Positions 47,595 through 57,138 of a stretch of DNA of 64,000 nt are shown here, one piece after another. Location of the stretch: NCBI RefSeq assembly GCF_001922585.1, contig NZ_MRBS01000008.1, positions 124,001 through 188,000 on the forward strand. The letters run 5' to 3'. Under the pieces are notes generated by a model. It did not search any database, had not been told where the DNA came from, and saw nothing but the letters and a program-made list of their open reading frames with translations. Positions within the stretch are counted from its first letter, which is position 1, and the number at the start of each line of letters is the position of its first letter. The position numbers and the translations under genes are program-made. The DNA is from Pantoea sp. 1.19. Lineage in GTDB: Bacteria; Pseudomonadota; Gammaproteobacteria; Enterobacterales; Enterobacteriaceae.

Positions 47595-48359
47595 TTATCC
47601 TTCGGCGTGCGGATAGCGCAGCGCCTGCAGATTACCCCCCAGCGTCAGATCGGTCTGCAGGGTCGCGACCCGGCGGCATATCAGCGCCAGATCGCGGCCG
47701 TCTTCCAGCTTCTGTCGCCACTTTGGCGGTATCGCTGCAAGCTGCTGATAGATCCCCTCCAGTGACCCATAGCGGGTCAGCAGTTCGCTGGCGGTTTTCG
47801 GCCCGATGCCGCTGACGCCGGGAATTTTGCTGCTGCTGATGCCGGCCAGCCCCCAGTAGTCGGTGAGCTGATCCGCCCGTACGCCAAACGCATCGGCAAT
47901 AAACGGCACGTCCAGCCAGCGCTTCTGAAAATAGTCGCGAATGCGCAGCTGCGGTGACAGTAGCTGGCAGTAGCCTTTGTCGGTGGAGACCAGCGTTGCC
48001 TGATGCCCCTGCGCGACCACCCGGCTCACCAGCGTTGCCGCCAGATCATCCGCCTCTTCGCCGGCCGCCTGCCAGCAGGCAACGCCTGTCTGCGCAAAGG
48101 CGTCGCGGATGGCGGGCAGGTCGGCGGCGAGATCCTCCGGCATCGGCGGGCGGCCGGCTTTATAGTCGGGCAGCAGGCGGTGACGCCAGCCCTGATGACG
48201 GCGATCGTCATCGAAGACCGCCACCGCATGGGTGGGCGCGGTATGCCCCAACAGCTGTTGCAGCGCCGCCGCGCAGCGCGGGGCGCAGGGCGATCCCTGC
48301 ACGGCGTGAATACGGCGAATCAGGTTGAGGGCATCAACTACCAGTAAATGCAATGTCAT
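47595..48359 (-). CDS. xni: Flap endonuclease Xni (ExoIX)
   Basis: 254 aa from the ATG at 48359; a GTG two codons earlier is in frame. It corresponds to the 5'-nuclease domain of DNA polymerase [23 protein letters not shown] at the N terminus, [17 protein letters not shown], acidic metal site [21 protein letters not shown] and the helix-hairpin-helix in [16 protein letters not shown]. ExoIX acts on flap DNA. Its stop lies 30 bp from the convergent rlmM stop. Confidence 0.94.
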   Translation of the reverse strand: MTLHLLVVDALNLIRRIHAVQGSPCAPRCAAALQQLLGHTAPTHAVAVFDDDRRHQGWRHRLLPDYKAGRPPMPEDLAADLPAIRDAFAQTGVACWQAAGEEADDLAATLVSRVVAQGHQATLVSTDKGYCQLLSPQLRIRDYFQKRWLDVPFIADAFGVRADQLTDYWGLAGISSSKIPGVSGIGPKTASELLTRYGSLEGIYQQLAAIPPKWRQKLEDGRDLALICRRVATLQTDLTLGGNLQALRYPHAEG

Positions 48360-48392
48360 AAGCACAGGGGGGCAGCAGGCTGCCCCGGTGGG

Positions 48393-49757
48393 TTAGTGAA
48401 CGATTTCATAGCACGGGATATAGGCACTGCCGGGCAGCTTCATGCGCTGCTGCGCCACAAAACCCTGCAGCAGCGCATCCATCCGGCGCATCAGCTGCGG
48501 GTCGCCGCGCAGCTGATAGGGACCACGCTCGCCAATAGCGCGAATGCCAACGTCTTTCACGTTGCCGGCGACGATGCCGGAAAACGCGCGACGCAGCGCT
48601 GAGGCCAGTTTTTCTGGCGGCTGATCGGGATGCAGATTGAGGTTGGCCATATTTTCATGGCTGGGCATAAACGGCATCTGGAAGTCCGGCGCGATGCGAA
48701 TGGACCAGTTAAAGCTGTAGGCGTCACCGGTTTCACGGCGGTGCTCTTTCACTCGCGGCATCGCGTTCTTCATCTGCCGGGCCACTTCGGCGGCATCATC
48801 AATGATGATGGTGTAGTGGCGGCGCGCCGCTTCGCCGAGCGTACTGACAATAAATTCATCCAGCACCTGGAAGTAATCTGCGCTCTCCTTTGGTCCGGTG
48901 AGGATCAGCGGCAGCACCTCATCGCGGTTATGCGGATTCATCAGGATACCCAGCAGGTAAAGCAGCTCTTCCGCCGTTCCGACCCCGCCCGGGAAGATCA
49001 CGATACCGTGGGCCATGCGCACAAACGCCTCGAGCCGCTTTTCGATGTCCGGCATGATGATCAGTTCGTTGACCAGCGGGTTGGGGGGTTCAGCGGCAAT
49101 GATCGACGGCTCCGTCAGGCCGATAAAGCGCCCCTCTTTGTAGCGCTGCTGTGCGTGACCGACCGCAGCGCCTTTCATGGGGGCCTCCATCACGCCCGGC
49201 CCGCAGCCGGTACAGATATTCAGCTCGCGCAGGCCCATTTGCGCGCCGACGCTGCGGCAATACTGATACTCCACGGCGTTAATGGAGTGTCCGCCCCAGC
49301 ACACCACCAGATTCGGATCTTCCCCTACGTGCAGTGCGCGCGCGTTGCGCAGGATTGAGAACACCAGGTTGGTGATGTGGCTGCTGTCGGTCATGTTCAG
49401 CTGTTGAAAACGGCCGGCGTTATCAATCTGACCATTCACGAACAGGATATCGCGCAGAACGGCAAACAGGTTAGCCTGTAGCGCGCGGATGATGCGGCCA
49501 TCCACAAAGGCGTCTTCCGGCGGATTAATCAACTCCAGCTTAACGCCGCGCTCGCGACGCAACACATTGATGTCAAAGCTTTCGAAGCGGGAGAGCAACT
49601 CATGGCTGCTGTCGGTCAGGCTCCCGGAGTTCAGTACGGCGAGTGAACAGTTGCGAAACAGTTGATACAGGTCGCTGCTGGCCGTGCGCTTCAGCATATC
49701 GACTTCCAGCTGGGACAATAAATCCATCGAGCCCAAAGGGCTTACATGTGTAATCAA
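48393..49757 (-). CDS. ppnN: Pyrimidine/purine nucleotide 5'-monophosphate nucleosidase
   Basis: 454 aa, same length as E. coli PpnN (YgdH). It splits nucleotide monophosphates to base and ribose 5-phosphate and is a target of (p)ppGpp. The LOG-family core shows [27 protein letters not shown], and the catalytic [18 protein letters not shown]. The N-terminal DUF4478 and C-terminal DUF3412 parts are intact. It is 30-40 bp upstream of xni on the same strand. Confidence 0.96.
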   Translation of the reverse strand: MITHVSPLGSMDLLSQLEVDMLKRTASSDLYQLFRNCSLAVLNSGSLTDSSHELLSRFESFDINVLRRERGVKLELINPPEDAFVDGRIIRALQANLFAVLRDILFVNGQIDNAGRFQQLNMTDSSHITNLVFSILRNARALHVGEDPNLVVCWGGHSINAVEYQYCRSVGAQMGLRELNICTGCGPGVMEAPMKGAAVGHAQQRYKEGRFIGLTEPSIIAAEPPNPLVNELIIMPDIEKRLEAFVRMAHGIVIFPGGVGTAEELLYLLGILMNPHNRDEVLPLILTGPKESADYFQVLDEFIVSTLGEAARRHYTIIIDDAAEVARQMKNAMPRVKEHRRETGDAYSFNWSIRIAPDFQMPFMPSHENMANLNLHPDQPPEKLASALRRAFSGIVAGNVKDVGIRAIGERGPYQLRGDPQLMRRMDALLQGFVAQQRMKLPGSAYIPCYEIVH

Positions 49758-49893
49758 GACAACTCCTTAACACCCGCCAGGGTGACGAATGGTACCGGGC
49801 CTCTGCTGCTGCAGAGATCCGGTACCAGAGTAGCGCTCCGCGGGGGGAAATCACAACATTAACAGGCTGTTTACTTTCGCTGACGTCAGGCGA

Positions 49894-50739
49894 TCACTGT
49901 CGCACCAGCCGCGACAGCGTCGGCTGAAACGGTCCGTTACTGCGCCAGGGATTAATGTCCAACCCGCCGCGGCGGGTGTAGCGCGCGTAAACGCTGAGGG
50001 TTTCCGGCTGGCAATAGCGTAAAATGTCGTTAAAAATACGCTCCACGCACTGCTCGTGAAACTCGTTGTGATGGCGGAAAGAGACCAGGTAGCGCAGCAG
50101 CGCTTCCCGATCAATCCGCGGCCCGCGGTAGCTGATCTGCACTGACCCCCAATCGGGCTGATTGGTGATCAGGCAATTGGATTTTAGCAGGTGGCTGACC
50201 AGCTGCTCCTCAACCACCTCTCTGCCGGCGGCACCCTCCAGCAGAGTGGCATCAAACGCCCAGCGATCGATAGTGATATCCTGCTCATCAATGCAGTCAC
50301 CGCTCAGGCGGCCAATGGGCTGCCCCTCAATTTCCGCCAGGCGAAACAGGGCCACGGTTACCTGGCCCTGTGCGCAGTGGCTAAGATCGCGCTCCAGCGT
50401 TTCGCGCACCGCGCCCCAGTCGGCAAAGTGCGTTTGGTTAAAGCTATTGAGATATAGCTTAAAACTCTTTGATTCGATCAGGTTCAGACTGTCGGCGTCG
50501 AGCATCACCTCACCGACCGCCACCTGCGGCACGCCCCGGGCGTTCAGCCACGAGAGTTCATACAGCGTCCAGATATCGCGGCCGTGAAACGGCAGCGCTG
50601 CCGCATCCAGTCCGAGCGGATCGCGATTCAGCGTGCGCGGGACCGGCTGCAATAGCGAAGCATCATAGCGGTCGTGATATTCTGTGGCCTTGCCGAGCGT
50701 CAGGCCGGAAAGGGCCTGATGATTTTCGTACGATGACAT
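49894..50739 (-). CDS. queF: NADPH-dependent 7-cyano-7-deazaguanine reductase
   Basis: 281 aa from the ATG at 50739 ([21 protein letters not shown]). It reduces preQ0 to preQ1 in queuosine synthesis. The catalytic C189 is in [18 protein letters not shown] and the NADPH motif [15 protein letters not shown] is intact. It is of the long, two-domain type. It is divergent from syd with a 76-bp gap. No preQ1 riboswitch was seen upstream. Confidence 0.96.
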   Translation of the reverse strand: MSSYENHQALSGLTLGKATEYHDRYDASLLQPVPRTLNRDPLGLDAAALPFHGRDIWTLYELSWLNARGVPQVAVGEVMLDADSLNLIESKSFKLYLNSFNQTHFADWGAVRETLERDLSHCAQGQVTVALFRLAEIEGQPIGRLSGDCIDEQDITIDRWAFDATLLEGAAGREVVEEQLVSHLLKSNCLITNQPDWGSVQISYRGPRIDREALLRYLVSFRHHNEFHEQCVERIFNDILRYCQPETLSVYARYTRRGGLDINPWRSNGPFQPTLSRLVRQ

Positions 50740-50815
50740 AACGTTACCTTCGTGCTGTCCCATTCACCGGTTTGGGCGCTAAGTGTAACGCAGCCAGACA
50801 GCAGGAGAAAAAAGA

Positions 50816-51361
50816 ATGACAGGCCACACCGCCGATGCGCTACGCGACTTCACCAGACGCTATCTGGAGAGCTGGGAACAGCAGCGTGGCCACGGACCCG
50901 AAAGTGAGGCGCTGTACGGCGTACCCTCACCCTGCATCGTGAGCAGCGGCGACGCCGTCGTCCGCTGGCGGCCGCAGCCGTTTACGCTGGCGAAAAATCT
51001 GGATGCGGTAGGCCGCGCCCTGGAGATACGTATTAATGAGCAGGTGGTCGCGCTGTATACCAGCCAGTTTGCCGGCGATATGGACGCCGAGTTTATGGGA
51101 CGTCCGATAGCTCTGCTTCAGACCTGGAGCGAAGCCGATTTTACCCGCGTGCAGGAGAACCTGATTGGCCATCTGGTGATGCAGCGGCGGTTAAAGCAGA
51201 CGCCGACGCTGTTTGTGGCCACGACCGCGTCAGAGCTGGAGATCATCGCCGTCGATAACCTGACCGGTGCGGTGGTACTGGAGAAGCTCGGCACATCGAT
51301 TCGTCAGCCGCTGGCGGGCGATCTGCCCCAGTTCCTGGCCGCGCTGCGTCCCGCGATCTGA
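50816..51361 (+). CDS. syd: SecY-interacting protein Syd
   Basis: 181 aa. The acidic, mostly soluble protein starts MTGHTADALRDFTRRYLESWE and has the family end LSGV-like LPQFLAALRPAI. Syd binds SecY and may check the integrity of the translocon. GGAG lies upstream. The stop is inside a hairpin (GAACAGTGG at 51360-51368 with CCACTGTTC at 51378-51386). Confidence 0.94.
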   Translation: MTGHTADALRDFTRRYLESWEQQRGHGPESEALYGVPSPCIVSSGDAVVRWRPQPFTLAKNLDAVGRALEIRINEQVVALYTSQFAGDMDAEFMGRPIALLQTWSEADFTRVQENLIGHLVMQRRLKQTPTLFVATTASELEIIAVDNLTGAVVLEKLGTSIRQPLAGDLPQFLAALRPAI

Positions 51362-51387
51362 ACAGTGGAGCAATACGCCACTGTTCA

Positions 51388-51405
51388 TGTGAGAGATCTC
51401 TTACA
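51388..51405 (+). promoter_or_regulatory. UvrY (BarA/UvrY) binding palindrome upstream of csrB
   Basis: TGTGAGAGATCTCTTACA is the 18-bp inverted repeat known for UvrY/GacA-type activators of csrB. A second half-site TGTGAGAGATCGC follows at 51411-51423. The distance to the csrB 5' end is about 170 bp, as expected for csrB. Confidence 0.88.
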
Positions 51406-51576
51406 AACTCTGTGAGAGATCGCTTTGACTTACATTAAGGCATTTCGTTCAAATTTTATTATGTGATAATAAATCAACTGGTTAGCAGATAATGCTCTCT
51501 TTTTGCCGAAAATTGTCCCCTGAACGTTATTTTAGCATCTTGTTTCTTTTTGCCAGACGGTCAAAATACCCCCTAT

Positions 51577-51892
51577 CGAACAGGACGTTCGGGAGCAGGA
51601 TGCCTCGTCAGGATGCGAGAGCTTCAGGATGAAGCGACAGTGTCAGGATGACGAACAGGGAAGCGGTTCAGGAAGAACCCGGACATCCCAGGATGGGAGA
51701 CAAGGACACCTCCAGGACGGAGAATGAGAACCGCACAGGATGCGCGGCGGATCAGGACGATCGGGAACACATCATGATGATGTAGTCAGGAAGACTGAAA
51801 GGAAAAGTTTTCACGGACGAGCAGGGAGCACAGACGTTGCGGGAATGCGACAAACGAACCGGGAGCACTGTTTTACAGTGCTCCCTTTTTTT
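51577..51892 (+). ncRNA. csrB: CsrB regulatory RNA
   Basis: About 316 nt between syd and yqcC, the E. coli position. It holds around 24 GGA triplets, many as CAGGATG or TCAGGA in hairpin loops, for instance GAAC-AGGAC-GTTC at the 5' end (51578-51590). Stretches such as GGACACCTCCAGGACGGAGA and the 3' part with GGGAGCACTG...CAGTGCTCCC plus TTTTTTT match E. coli CsrB. It sequesters CsrA dimers. The exact 5' end is estimated from the first hairpin. Confidence 0.95.
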
Positions 51893-51965
51893 ATTTCATT
51901 TTCCTACCGGCGCTGCCCAATGCTATTCTTGCCGCCGTTTTAAGCTTTTTCCGTGAGTCACCAGC

Positions 51966-52295
51966 ATGAGCCGTGAAATCTTGTTACAGCATCTGCACGC
52001 CGTCGAAATCGCCCTGCGCGACACCGCTAACTGGCAGCAGCAAGCGCCTGCGCCGGAAGCTTTCGACAGCAGTCAACCCTTTTGCGTGGATACGATGGCC
52101 CCGACCGAGTGGCTGCAGTGGGTTCTGCTGCCGCGGATGCGGGCAATTCTGGATAGCGGTGCGCCGCTGCCATCCGACTTTGCGCTGACGCCCTATTTTG
52201 AAATGGCGCTGCCGGCAGACTTTTCCGGACGCCTGCTGATTTTACTGCGCCTCGGCGCGCTGGATGACTGGTTCGCCGGTCCGCGCGATGCTTGA
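51966..52295 (+). CDS. yqcC: YqcC family protein
   Basis: 109 aa, starting MSREILLQHLHAVEIALRD, with FCVDTMAPTEWLQWVLLPRM and the LP.DF.L.PYFE block of the YqcC/DUF446 family. The function is unknown; it always accompanies truC in this order. Its end overlaps the truC start by 8 bp. Confidence 0.92.
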   Translation: MSREILLQHLHAVEIALRDTANWQQQAPAPEAFDSSQPFCVDTMAPTEWLQWVLLPRMRAILDSGAPLPSDFALTPYFEMALPADFSGRLLILLRLGALDDWFAGPRDA

Positions 52296-53073
52296 GGTCC
52301 TGTATCAGGATCGCTGGCTGGTGGCAATCAATAAGCCGGCCGGCTGGCTGGTGCACCGCAGCTGGCTGGATCGCCATGAAAAAGTGGTGGTCATGCAGAC
52401 GCTGCGCGACCAGCTCGATCGCCACGTCTTTACCGTCCACCGCCTCGATCGCCCCACCTCGGGCGTCCTGCTGCTGGGATTATCCAGCGAGGTCGCGCGG
52501 CGGCTGGCGCAGCAATTTGAGCAGCATCAGCTGCAAAAAACCTACCATGCGCTGGTGCGTGGCTGGCTGAGCGGCGCCGATCGCCTCGACTATCCGCTGC
52601 TGGAAGAACGCGACAAGATCGCCGATAAGCACGCCAGCGGTGAGCGCGTACTGCAATCGGCAACCACCCGCTGGCAAAGCCTGGCGCAGGTGGAGAAGCC
52701 GGTGCCGGTTGGTCGCTATGACTGCGTGCGCTACACGCTGGTGGCACTGCAGCCGGAAACCGGGCGTAAACATCAGCTGCGACGCCACATGGCGCACCTG
52801 CGGCATCCCATTATCGGCGATACGCGGCACGGCGACCTGCGTCAGAATCGCGCCGCCGCCAGCCATTTTGACTGCGGACGGTTGATGCTACACGCCAGCG
52901 AGCTGGCGCTCACGCACCCGGTGACCGGGGAGCCCCTGCGCTTGCGCGCCGGGCTTGATCGCCACTGGCAGAATATGATGCAGCAGTTTGGCTGGCAGGA
53001 TCTGCTGCCCGAGCTGCCGCGCGACCGCGGCGATAGCCCGGCTCTTCAGCATGACGTGCCCGGCGCACGTTAA
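52288..53073 (+). CDS. truC: tRNA pseudouridine(65) synthase
   Basis: 261 aa from the ATG at 52288. RluA-family enzyme with catalytic D54 in [15 protein letters not shown], and the [20 protein letters not shown] substrate block. It forms pseudouridine 65 in tRNA-Ile and tRNA-Asp. The start lies inside the yqcC end. Confidence 0.95.
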   Translation: MLEVLYQDRWLVAINKPAGWLVHRSWLDRHEKVVVMQTLRDQLDRHVFTVHRLDRPTSGVLLLGLSSEVARRLAQQFEQHQLQKTYHALVRGWLSGADRLDYPLLEERDKIADKHASGERVLQSATTRWQSLAQVEKPVPVGRYDCVRYTLVALQPETGRKHQLRRHMAHLRHPIIGDTRHGDLRQNRAAASHFDCGRLMLHASELALTHPVTGEPLRLRAGLDRHWQNMMQQFGWQDLLPELPRDRGDSPALQHDVPGAR

Positions 53074-53107
53074 CCCCCAACCCAGGCAATCCGGAGAACA
53101 GATTTCT

Positions 53108-53554
53108 ATGGCGAAGATTGGAATTTATGTCGGTACGGTTTATGGCAATGCGCTGCTGGTGGCCGAAGAGGCCGAGCCGCTGTTAACGGCACAGGGCCAC
53201 CAAGTGACCGTCTACGAAGAGCCGCGGTTCAGCGACTGGTCATCCGACGGCAGTCAGGTGGCGCTGATCGTCACCTCTACCACCGGTCAGGGAGATTTAC
53301 CGGCTGGCCTGCAGCCGCTCTATCAGGCGATTCAGGATCGGCTTGGCCACCAGCCGGCGCTGCGCTACGGCGTGATTGCGCTGGGCGACAGCAGCTATGA
53401 GCACTTTTGCGGGGCCGGACGCCGCTTTGATGCGCTGCTGCAGGAGCAGGGAGCCACGCGCATCGATCGGCTTCTGACCGTAGATGCCATCGATACGCCG
53501 GTGCCGGAAGAGGTGACCTCTCCCTGGGTTGAGGCCTGGGGCAAACAGCTTTAA
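53108..53554 (+). CDS. yqcA: Flavodoxin-like protein YqcA
   Basis: 148 aa from the ATG at 53108 preceded by CCGGAGAA. A flavodoxin fold of the MioC type: the FMN phosphate loop is in [15 protein letters not shown], with [13 protein letters not shown] and [18 protein letters not shown]. It probably serves as a small electron carrier; its partner is unknown. In E. coli it also follows truC. Confidence 0.93.
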   Translation: MAKIGIYVGTVYGNALLVAEEAEPLLTAQGHQVTVYEEPRFSDWSSDGSQVALIVTSTTGQGDLPAGLQPLYQAIQDRLGHQPALRYGVIALGDSSYEHFCGAGRRFDALLQEQGATRIDRLLTVDAIDTPVPEEVTSPWVEAWGKQL

Positions 53555-53567
53555 GCGAGAAGATGCC

Positions 53568-54776
53568 ATGATGCTTGCGCGCCTGCGCCTGGGGTGGGTC
53601 CCCGTGCTGTTGTGCCTCACCGGATTCGTCCATGCCGGGGCGGCGCTCAACGACGAGCAGGATGATGTGGATGAATCGCAGCTGCTGACCGGCACGCTCG
53701 GCGATCGTCCGGTGGTGATGTCGCTGTCGCAGGACGAGGGCGATGAGGTCTATGGACGCTACTTTGCCCTGGCGGACCGTCGGGATGTTGCGCTGGAAGG
53801 CACGCTGAAAGGCACAACGCTGACGCTGCGCGAAGGGCCGGAGAGCCGGACTGGCCGTCCGCTGATTACGCTGAAAGCCACCGATGAAGGCTGGGAGGGA
53901 AGCTGGCGTGACCGGCAGGGTACCACCCGAGCGCTGCGGCTGATCACCAGCGCACCGCCGCCGGCCGCCGGCGATGATGCCTGGTGGCAGCGGCTGCGCG
54001 AGCGTCACCCGTATGATTATCTGCGCATGCACGATGTGGCGCTGGTCGCGGATGAGACCCAGAGCTTCATGGGCTACTCACTGCAGTGGCTGCGCGACCC
54101 GATCTCCGGGCTGCGCATGTTTCAGGTCGTCTCCGGCTATCCGGCGGAGCGTCAGGCGCAGATCAACAGCCTGCTGCGGGCGCGGTTGTATAACGAAGTG
54201 ATCAGCTACCACGAATGTCTGGTCAGCGACCGCTTTGAAGGCGGCGAGTTTGAGCAGCAGGTTGAGCCAAAACTGCTGACTGCCAGCCTGCTCAGCGCCG
54301 ATATCTTCACCAGCTACGACTGCGGCGGCGCCCACCCGGATTTTGGTAGCTCGCCGATTAACCTCGATGTGACCCGCTTGCGTACGCTTGGCCTGGAAGA
54401 TCTGCTGTGGATCGGCAGCGGTAAGCCGTTTCATTTCGTTGACGTCGACAGCCGCGGCGAGCGCATTGATTCGGGCGTCAGTTTTGACACCTTTTCTGAC
54501 TACCGCATTCGCGTGTTTGCCCCCTGGCTGGTGGCAACGCTCAGCGCCGCCTGGCCGCAGGAGATGGATGCGCCGCAGGAGGAGAGCGAATGCGACTACC
54601 GTTCGGCAGCGATCTGGCAGTTCCCGTGCTGGTATTTGACCCCGCAGGGCATCTGGTTTGGTCCCGCCTTTCCCCGGGTACTGCGCGCCTGTGAGGGCCC
54701 GTCATGGTCGGTGGTGCCGTGGAACATCGTACGCCAGCACCCCGGTGGTTTGTCGCTCGACCTGCCGACGGATTAA
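53568..54776 (+). CDS. Exported protein of unknown function (DUF3298-like C-terminal part)
   Basis: 402 aa from the ATG at 53568 (a second ATG is the next codon). A signal peptide of about 24 residues ends near HAGAAL. The first half is acidic and beta-rich (GTLGDRPVVMSLSQDEGDEVYGRYF). The second half has SYDCGGAHPDFGSSPINLDVTRLRTLGLEDLLW, reminiscent of DUF3298/RsiV-like domains, then a Cys pair near the end (SECDYR, FPCWYL). I do not recognise the protein. It starts 14 bp after yqcA and ends one base before the convergent pcaR stop, so its relation to either neighbour is open. Confidence 0.7.
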   Translation: MMLARLRLGWVPVLLCLTGFVHAGAALNDEQDDVDESQLLTGTLGDRPVVMSLSQDEGDEVYGRYFALADRRDVALEGTLKGTTLTLREGPESRTGRPLITLKATDEGWEGSWRDRQGTTRALRLITSAPPPAAGDDAWWQRLRERHPYDYLRMHDVALVADETQSFMGYSLQWLRDPISGLRMFQVVSGYPAERQAQINSLLRARLYNEVISYHECLVSDRFEGGEFEQQVEPKLLTASLLSADIFTSYDCGGAHPDFGSSPINLDVTRLRTLGLEDLLWIGSGKPFHFVDVDSRGERIDSGVSFDTFSDYRIRVFAPWLVATLSAAWPQEMDAPQEESECDYRSAAIWQFPCWYLTPQGIWFGPAFPRVLRACEGPSWSVVPWNIVRQHPGGLSLDLPTD

Positions 54777-54777
54777 C

Positions 54778-55581
54778 TTAACCGAGCAGCAGTGAGATCT
54801 CATCCGCTGCCGCCTGCAGCTGCGGCAGATGCTGCTGGCGCAGGGCGTCGGCGGAGACCTGCCCGGCGTGTACGCCGACGTTCAGCGCAGCCACGATCCG
54901 CCCCTGTGGCGTTTTCAGCGGTACCGCCAGCGAACGCAGGCCAATTTCCAGCTCCTGATCGTTAATGGCATAGCCCTGCTGGCGAACCCGATTGAGCTCC
55001 TCGCGCAGCGCGCTGATGCTGACCAGCGTGTGGCTGGTATAGCGCAGCTGGGTCAGGCGGGCGAGATAGTCGTTAAGCGGCTCGCTGGCCAGCCCGCTGA
55101 GCAGCACCCGCCCCATTGAGGTGGTGCTGGCCGGCAGGCGACTGCCGATATGCAGATCGATGGTCATAATGCGCGAAGCCGATGCGCGGGCGATATAGAG
55201 AATGTCATCACCATCCAGCACCGCCATGGAGCAGGACTCATTCAGGGTCTGGCTCAGCTGGCGCAGTACCGGCTGTGCCGCGCTGGCCAGCGGCGTAGCC
55301 GCGAGCCAGTTATGCCCCAGCGAGAGGACCCGCGGGCGCAGTTCATAATTTTTACCATCCTCCGCGTAAACAAAGCCCAGCTTACTCAGCGTATACAGGC
55401 AGCGCCGCACTGCGGCGCGCGGGATCCCGGTGCGCTGGCTGATTTGCGAGACCGACATCAGGCGGCGCTGCGGCGTAAATGCCTGCAGCACCTCCAGCCC
55501 GCGCGCCAGTGATGCCATAAAATTAGGATCGCCTTTCCACGGATCGGGGTTCCCGCCCGCAGCCATCTGTTCGTTCGTCAC
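54778..55581 (-). CDS. pcaR: IclR-family regulator of the pca genes
   Basis: 267 aa from the GTG at 55581, chosen because GGGAG lies 7 bp upstream; an ATG at 55566 and an upstream ATG at 55632 are in frame. The winged helix (about 20-80) has FMASLARGLEVLQAF and SVSQISQRTGIPRAAVRRCLYTL; the effector domain has SCSMAVLDGDDILYIARA. It closely resembles PcaR/PcaU, which respond to 3-oxoadipate or protocatechuate. It is divergent from pcaI with an inverted repeat between. Confidence 0.9.
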   Translation of the reverse strand: MTNEQMAAGGNPDPWKGDPNFMASLARGLEVLQAFTPQRRLMSVSQISQRTGIPRAAVRRCLYTLSKLGFVYAEDGKNYELRPRVLSLGHNWLAATPLASAAQPVLRQLSQTLNESCSMAVLDGDDILYIARASASRIMTIDLHIGSRLPASTTSMGRVLLSGLASEPLNDYLARLTQLRYTSHTLVSISALREELNRVRQQGYAINDQELEIGLRSLAVPLKTPQGRIVAALNVGVHAGQVSADALRQQHLPQLQAAADEISLLLG

Positions 55582-55657
55582 GTATTTACTCCCGTTATCC
55601 AACCGATTGCGATTGCCCGTGCGCAGGATCACACCGCGCGCGGTTAATCATGACTCG

Positions 55658-55689
55658 ACCGATAATCGCACACTATTTCGATTATCGGT
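55658..55689. promoter_or_regulatory. Inverted repeat in the pcaR-pcaI gap, probable PcaR operator
   Basis: ACCGATAATCG (55658-55668) and CGATTATCGGT (55679-55689) form a perfect 11-bp inverted repeat with a 10-bp spacer. CGATAATCGCAC matches the core of the 15-bp PcaR site known from Pseudomonas putida (as I recall it). Confidence 0.8.
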
Positions 55690-55771
55690 ATTGTTTGCGG
55701 CGCGTCGGCGATCTACTTTTTGGGCAGACCGCAACCCACTCCGGTATCAGGCCGGGCGAAAGGAGTAGCAC

Positions 55772-56461
55772 ATGATCGATAAAAGTGTCGCCACGCTGGC
55801 GGAGGCCGTGGCGATAATCCCCGACGGGGCCAGCGTGATGATCGGTGGATTTGGCCCGGCCGGGCAACCGCTGGAGCTAATAGACGCGCTGATCGCCCAC
55901 GGCGCCCGCGGGCTGACGGTGATCAGTAACAATGCCGGTAACGGCGACAGCGGCCTTGCCGCGCTGCTGAAAGCGGGCCGCGTGCGCAAGATGATCTGCT
56001 CGTTTCCGCGCCAGGCGGATTCATGGGTGTTCGACGATCTCTACCGGCGCGGCGAGATTGTGCTGGAGCTGGTGCCGCAGGGCAATCTGGCCGCGCGAAT
56101 GCAGGCCGCAGGCAGCGGCCTGGGCGGCATTTTTACCCCGACGGCATTCGGTACGCCGCTGGCCGAGGGGAAGGAGACGCGGACAATCGACGGCCGGCAA
56201 TACGTATTTGAAACACCGCTGCGGGCCGATTTTGCACTGATTAAAGCCGATAAAGGCGATCGCTGGGGCAATCTGGTTTACCGCAAGGCGGCGCGCAATT
56301 TTGGTCCGGTGATGGCGATGGCCGCGGCGACCACTATTGCCCAGGTGGCCGGGCTGGTGCCGCTGGGGCAGCTCGATCCGGAGCACGTCATCACGCCGGG
56401 TATTTTCGTTCAGCGGCTGGTGGCCGTGGAGCATCCCGTTACCCTGTCAGTTACCGCCTGA
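55772..56461 (+). CDS. pcaI: 3-oxoadipate CoA-transferase, subunit A
   Basis: 229 aa. It pairs with PcaJ to move CoA from succinyl-CoA to 3-oxoadipate. Class I CoA-transferase A features: DGASVMIGGFGPAGQPLELIDAL, SNNAGNGDSGLAALL, and VPQGNLAARMQAAGSGLGG. AAAGGAG precedes the ATG. First gene of pcaIJFB(DC), with 10 bp to pcaJ. Confidence 0.96.
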   Translation: MIDKSVATLAEAVAIIPDGASVMIGGFGPAGQPLELIDALIAHGARGLTVISNNAGNGDSGLAALLKAGRVRKMICSFPRQADSWVFDDLYRRGEIVLELVPQGNLAARMQAAGSGLGGIFTPTAFGTPLAEGKETRTIDGRQYVFETPLRADFALIKADKGDRWGNLVYRKAARNFGPVMAMAAATTIAQVAGLVPLGQLDPEHVITPGIFVQRLVAVEHPVTLSVTA

Positions 56462-56471
56462 GGAGGCCACG

Positions 56472-57128
56472 ATGCAAAAATTAACCCGCGATCAGCTGGC
56501 CCAGCGCGTAGCACGCGACATTCCTGAAGGGGCTTACGTGAATCTGGGTATCGGTCTGCCCACTCGCATTGCTAATTACCTGCCGGCCGATAAAGAGATC
56601 TTTTTGCACAGTGAGAACGGCCTGCTGGGGATGGGTCCGGCTCCGGCACCAGAAGCCGCGGATCCGGAGCTGATCAACGCCGGGAAAGAGCTGGTCACGC
56701 TGCTGCCCGGCGGCTGCTTTTTTCACCACGGTGATTCCTTTGCCATGATGCGCGGGGGGCATCTCGATATTTGCGTGATGGGGGCCTATCAGGTCTCAGA
56801 AACAGGCGATCTGGCTAACTGGAGCACCGGCGCGGCGGACGCCATTCCGGCGGTCGGCGGCGCAATGGATCTGGCGATTGGCGCGCGCAAAGTCTACGTG
56901 ATGATGGATTATCTGACGAAGCGGGGCGAGTGCAAGCTGGTCAGGCAGTGTAGCTATCCGCTAACCGGGCTCGGCTGCGTCAGCCGGATCTACAGCGATT
57001 TAGCGGTGATTGATATTACCCCTGAAGGGCCACGGGTGCTGGAGTGCTGCCCTGGGCTAACCTTTGCGGCGCTGCAGGCGTTAACGCCGGTGCGCTTACT
57101 GCAACCTGAACTGGCCACCAGCGCCTGA
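56472..57128 (+). CDS. pcaJ: 3-oxoadipate CoA-transferase, subunit B
   Basis: 218 aa from the ATG at 56472 after GAGGAGG. The catalytic glutamate lies in FLHSENGLLGMGP, the family signature, and YVNLGIGLPTRIANYL is the subunit B opening. It completes the CoA-transferase with PcaI. Confidence 0.96.
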   Translation: MQKLTRDQLAQRVARDIPEGAYVNLGIGLPTRIANYLPADKEIFLHSENGLLGMGPAPAPEAADPELINAGKELVTLLPGGCFFHHGDSFAMMRGGHLDICVMGAYQVSETGDLANWSTGAADAIPAVGGAMDLAIGARKVYVMMDYLTKRGECKLVRQCSYPLTGLGCVSRIYSDLAVIDITPEGPRVLECCPGLTFAALQALTPVRLLQPELATSA

Positions 57129-57138
57129 GGAGCCTCCC

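Noticed and set aside
50740..50815. preQ1 riboswitch upstream of queF
   Set aside because: The 76-bp divergent gap with syd is too short and shows no preQ1 aptamer pattern.
51580..51860. Repeated CAGGATG-like motifs resembling a direct-repeat or CRISPR-like array
   Set aside because: The repeats are short, irregularly spaced and lie in hairpin loops; position and ends identify the CsrB RNA.
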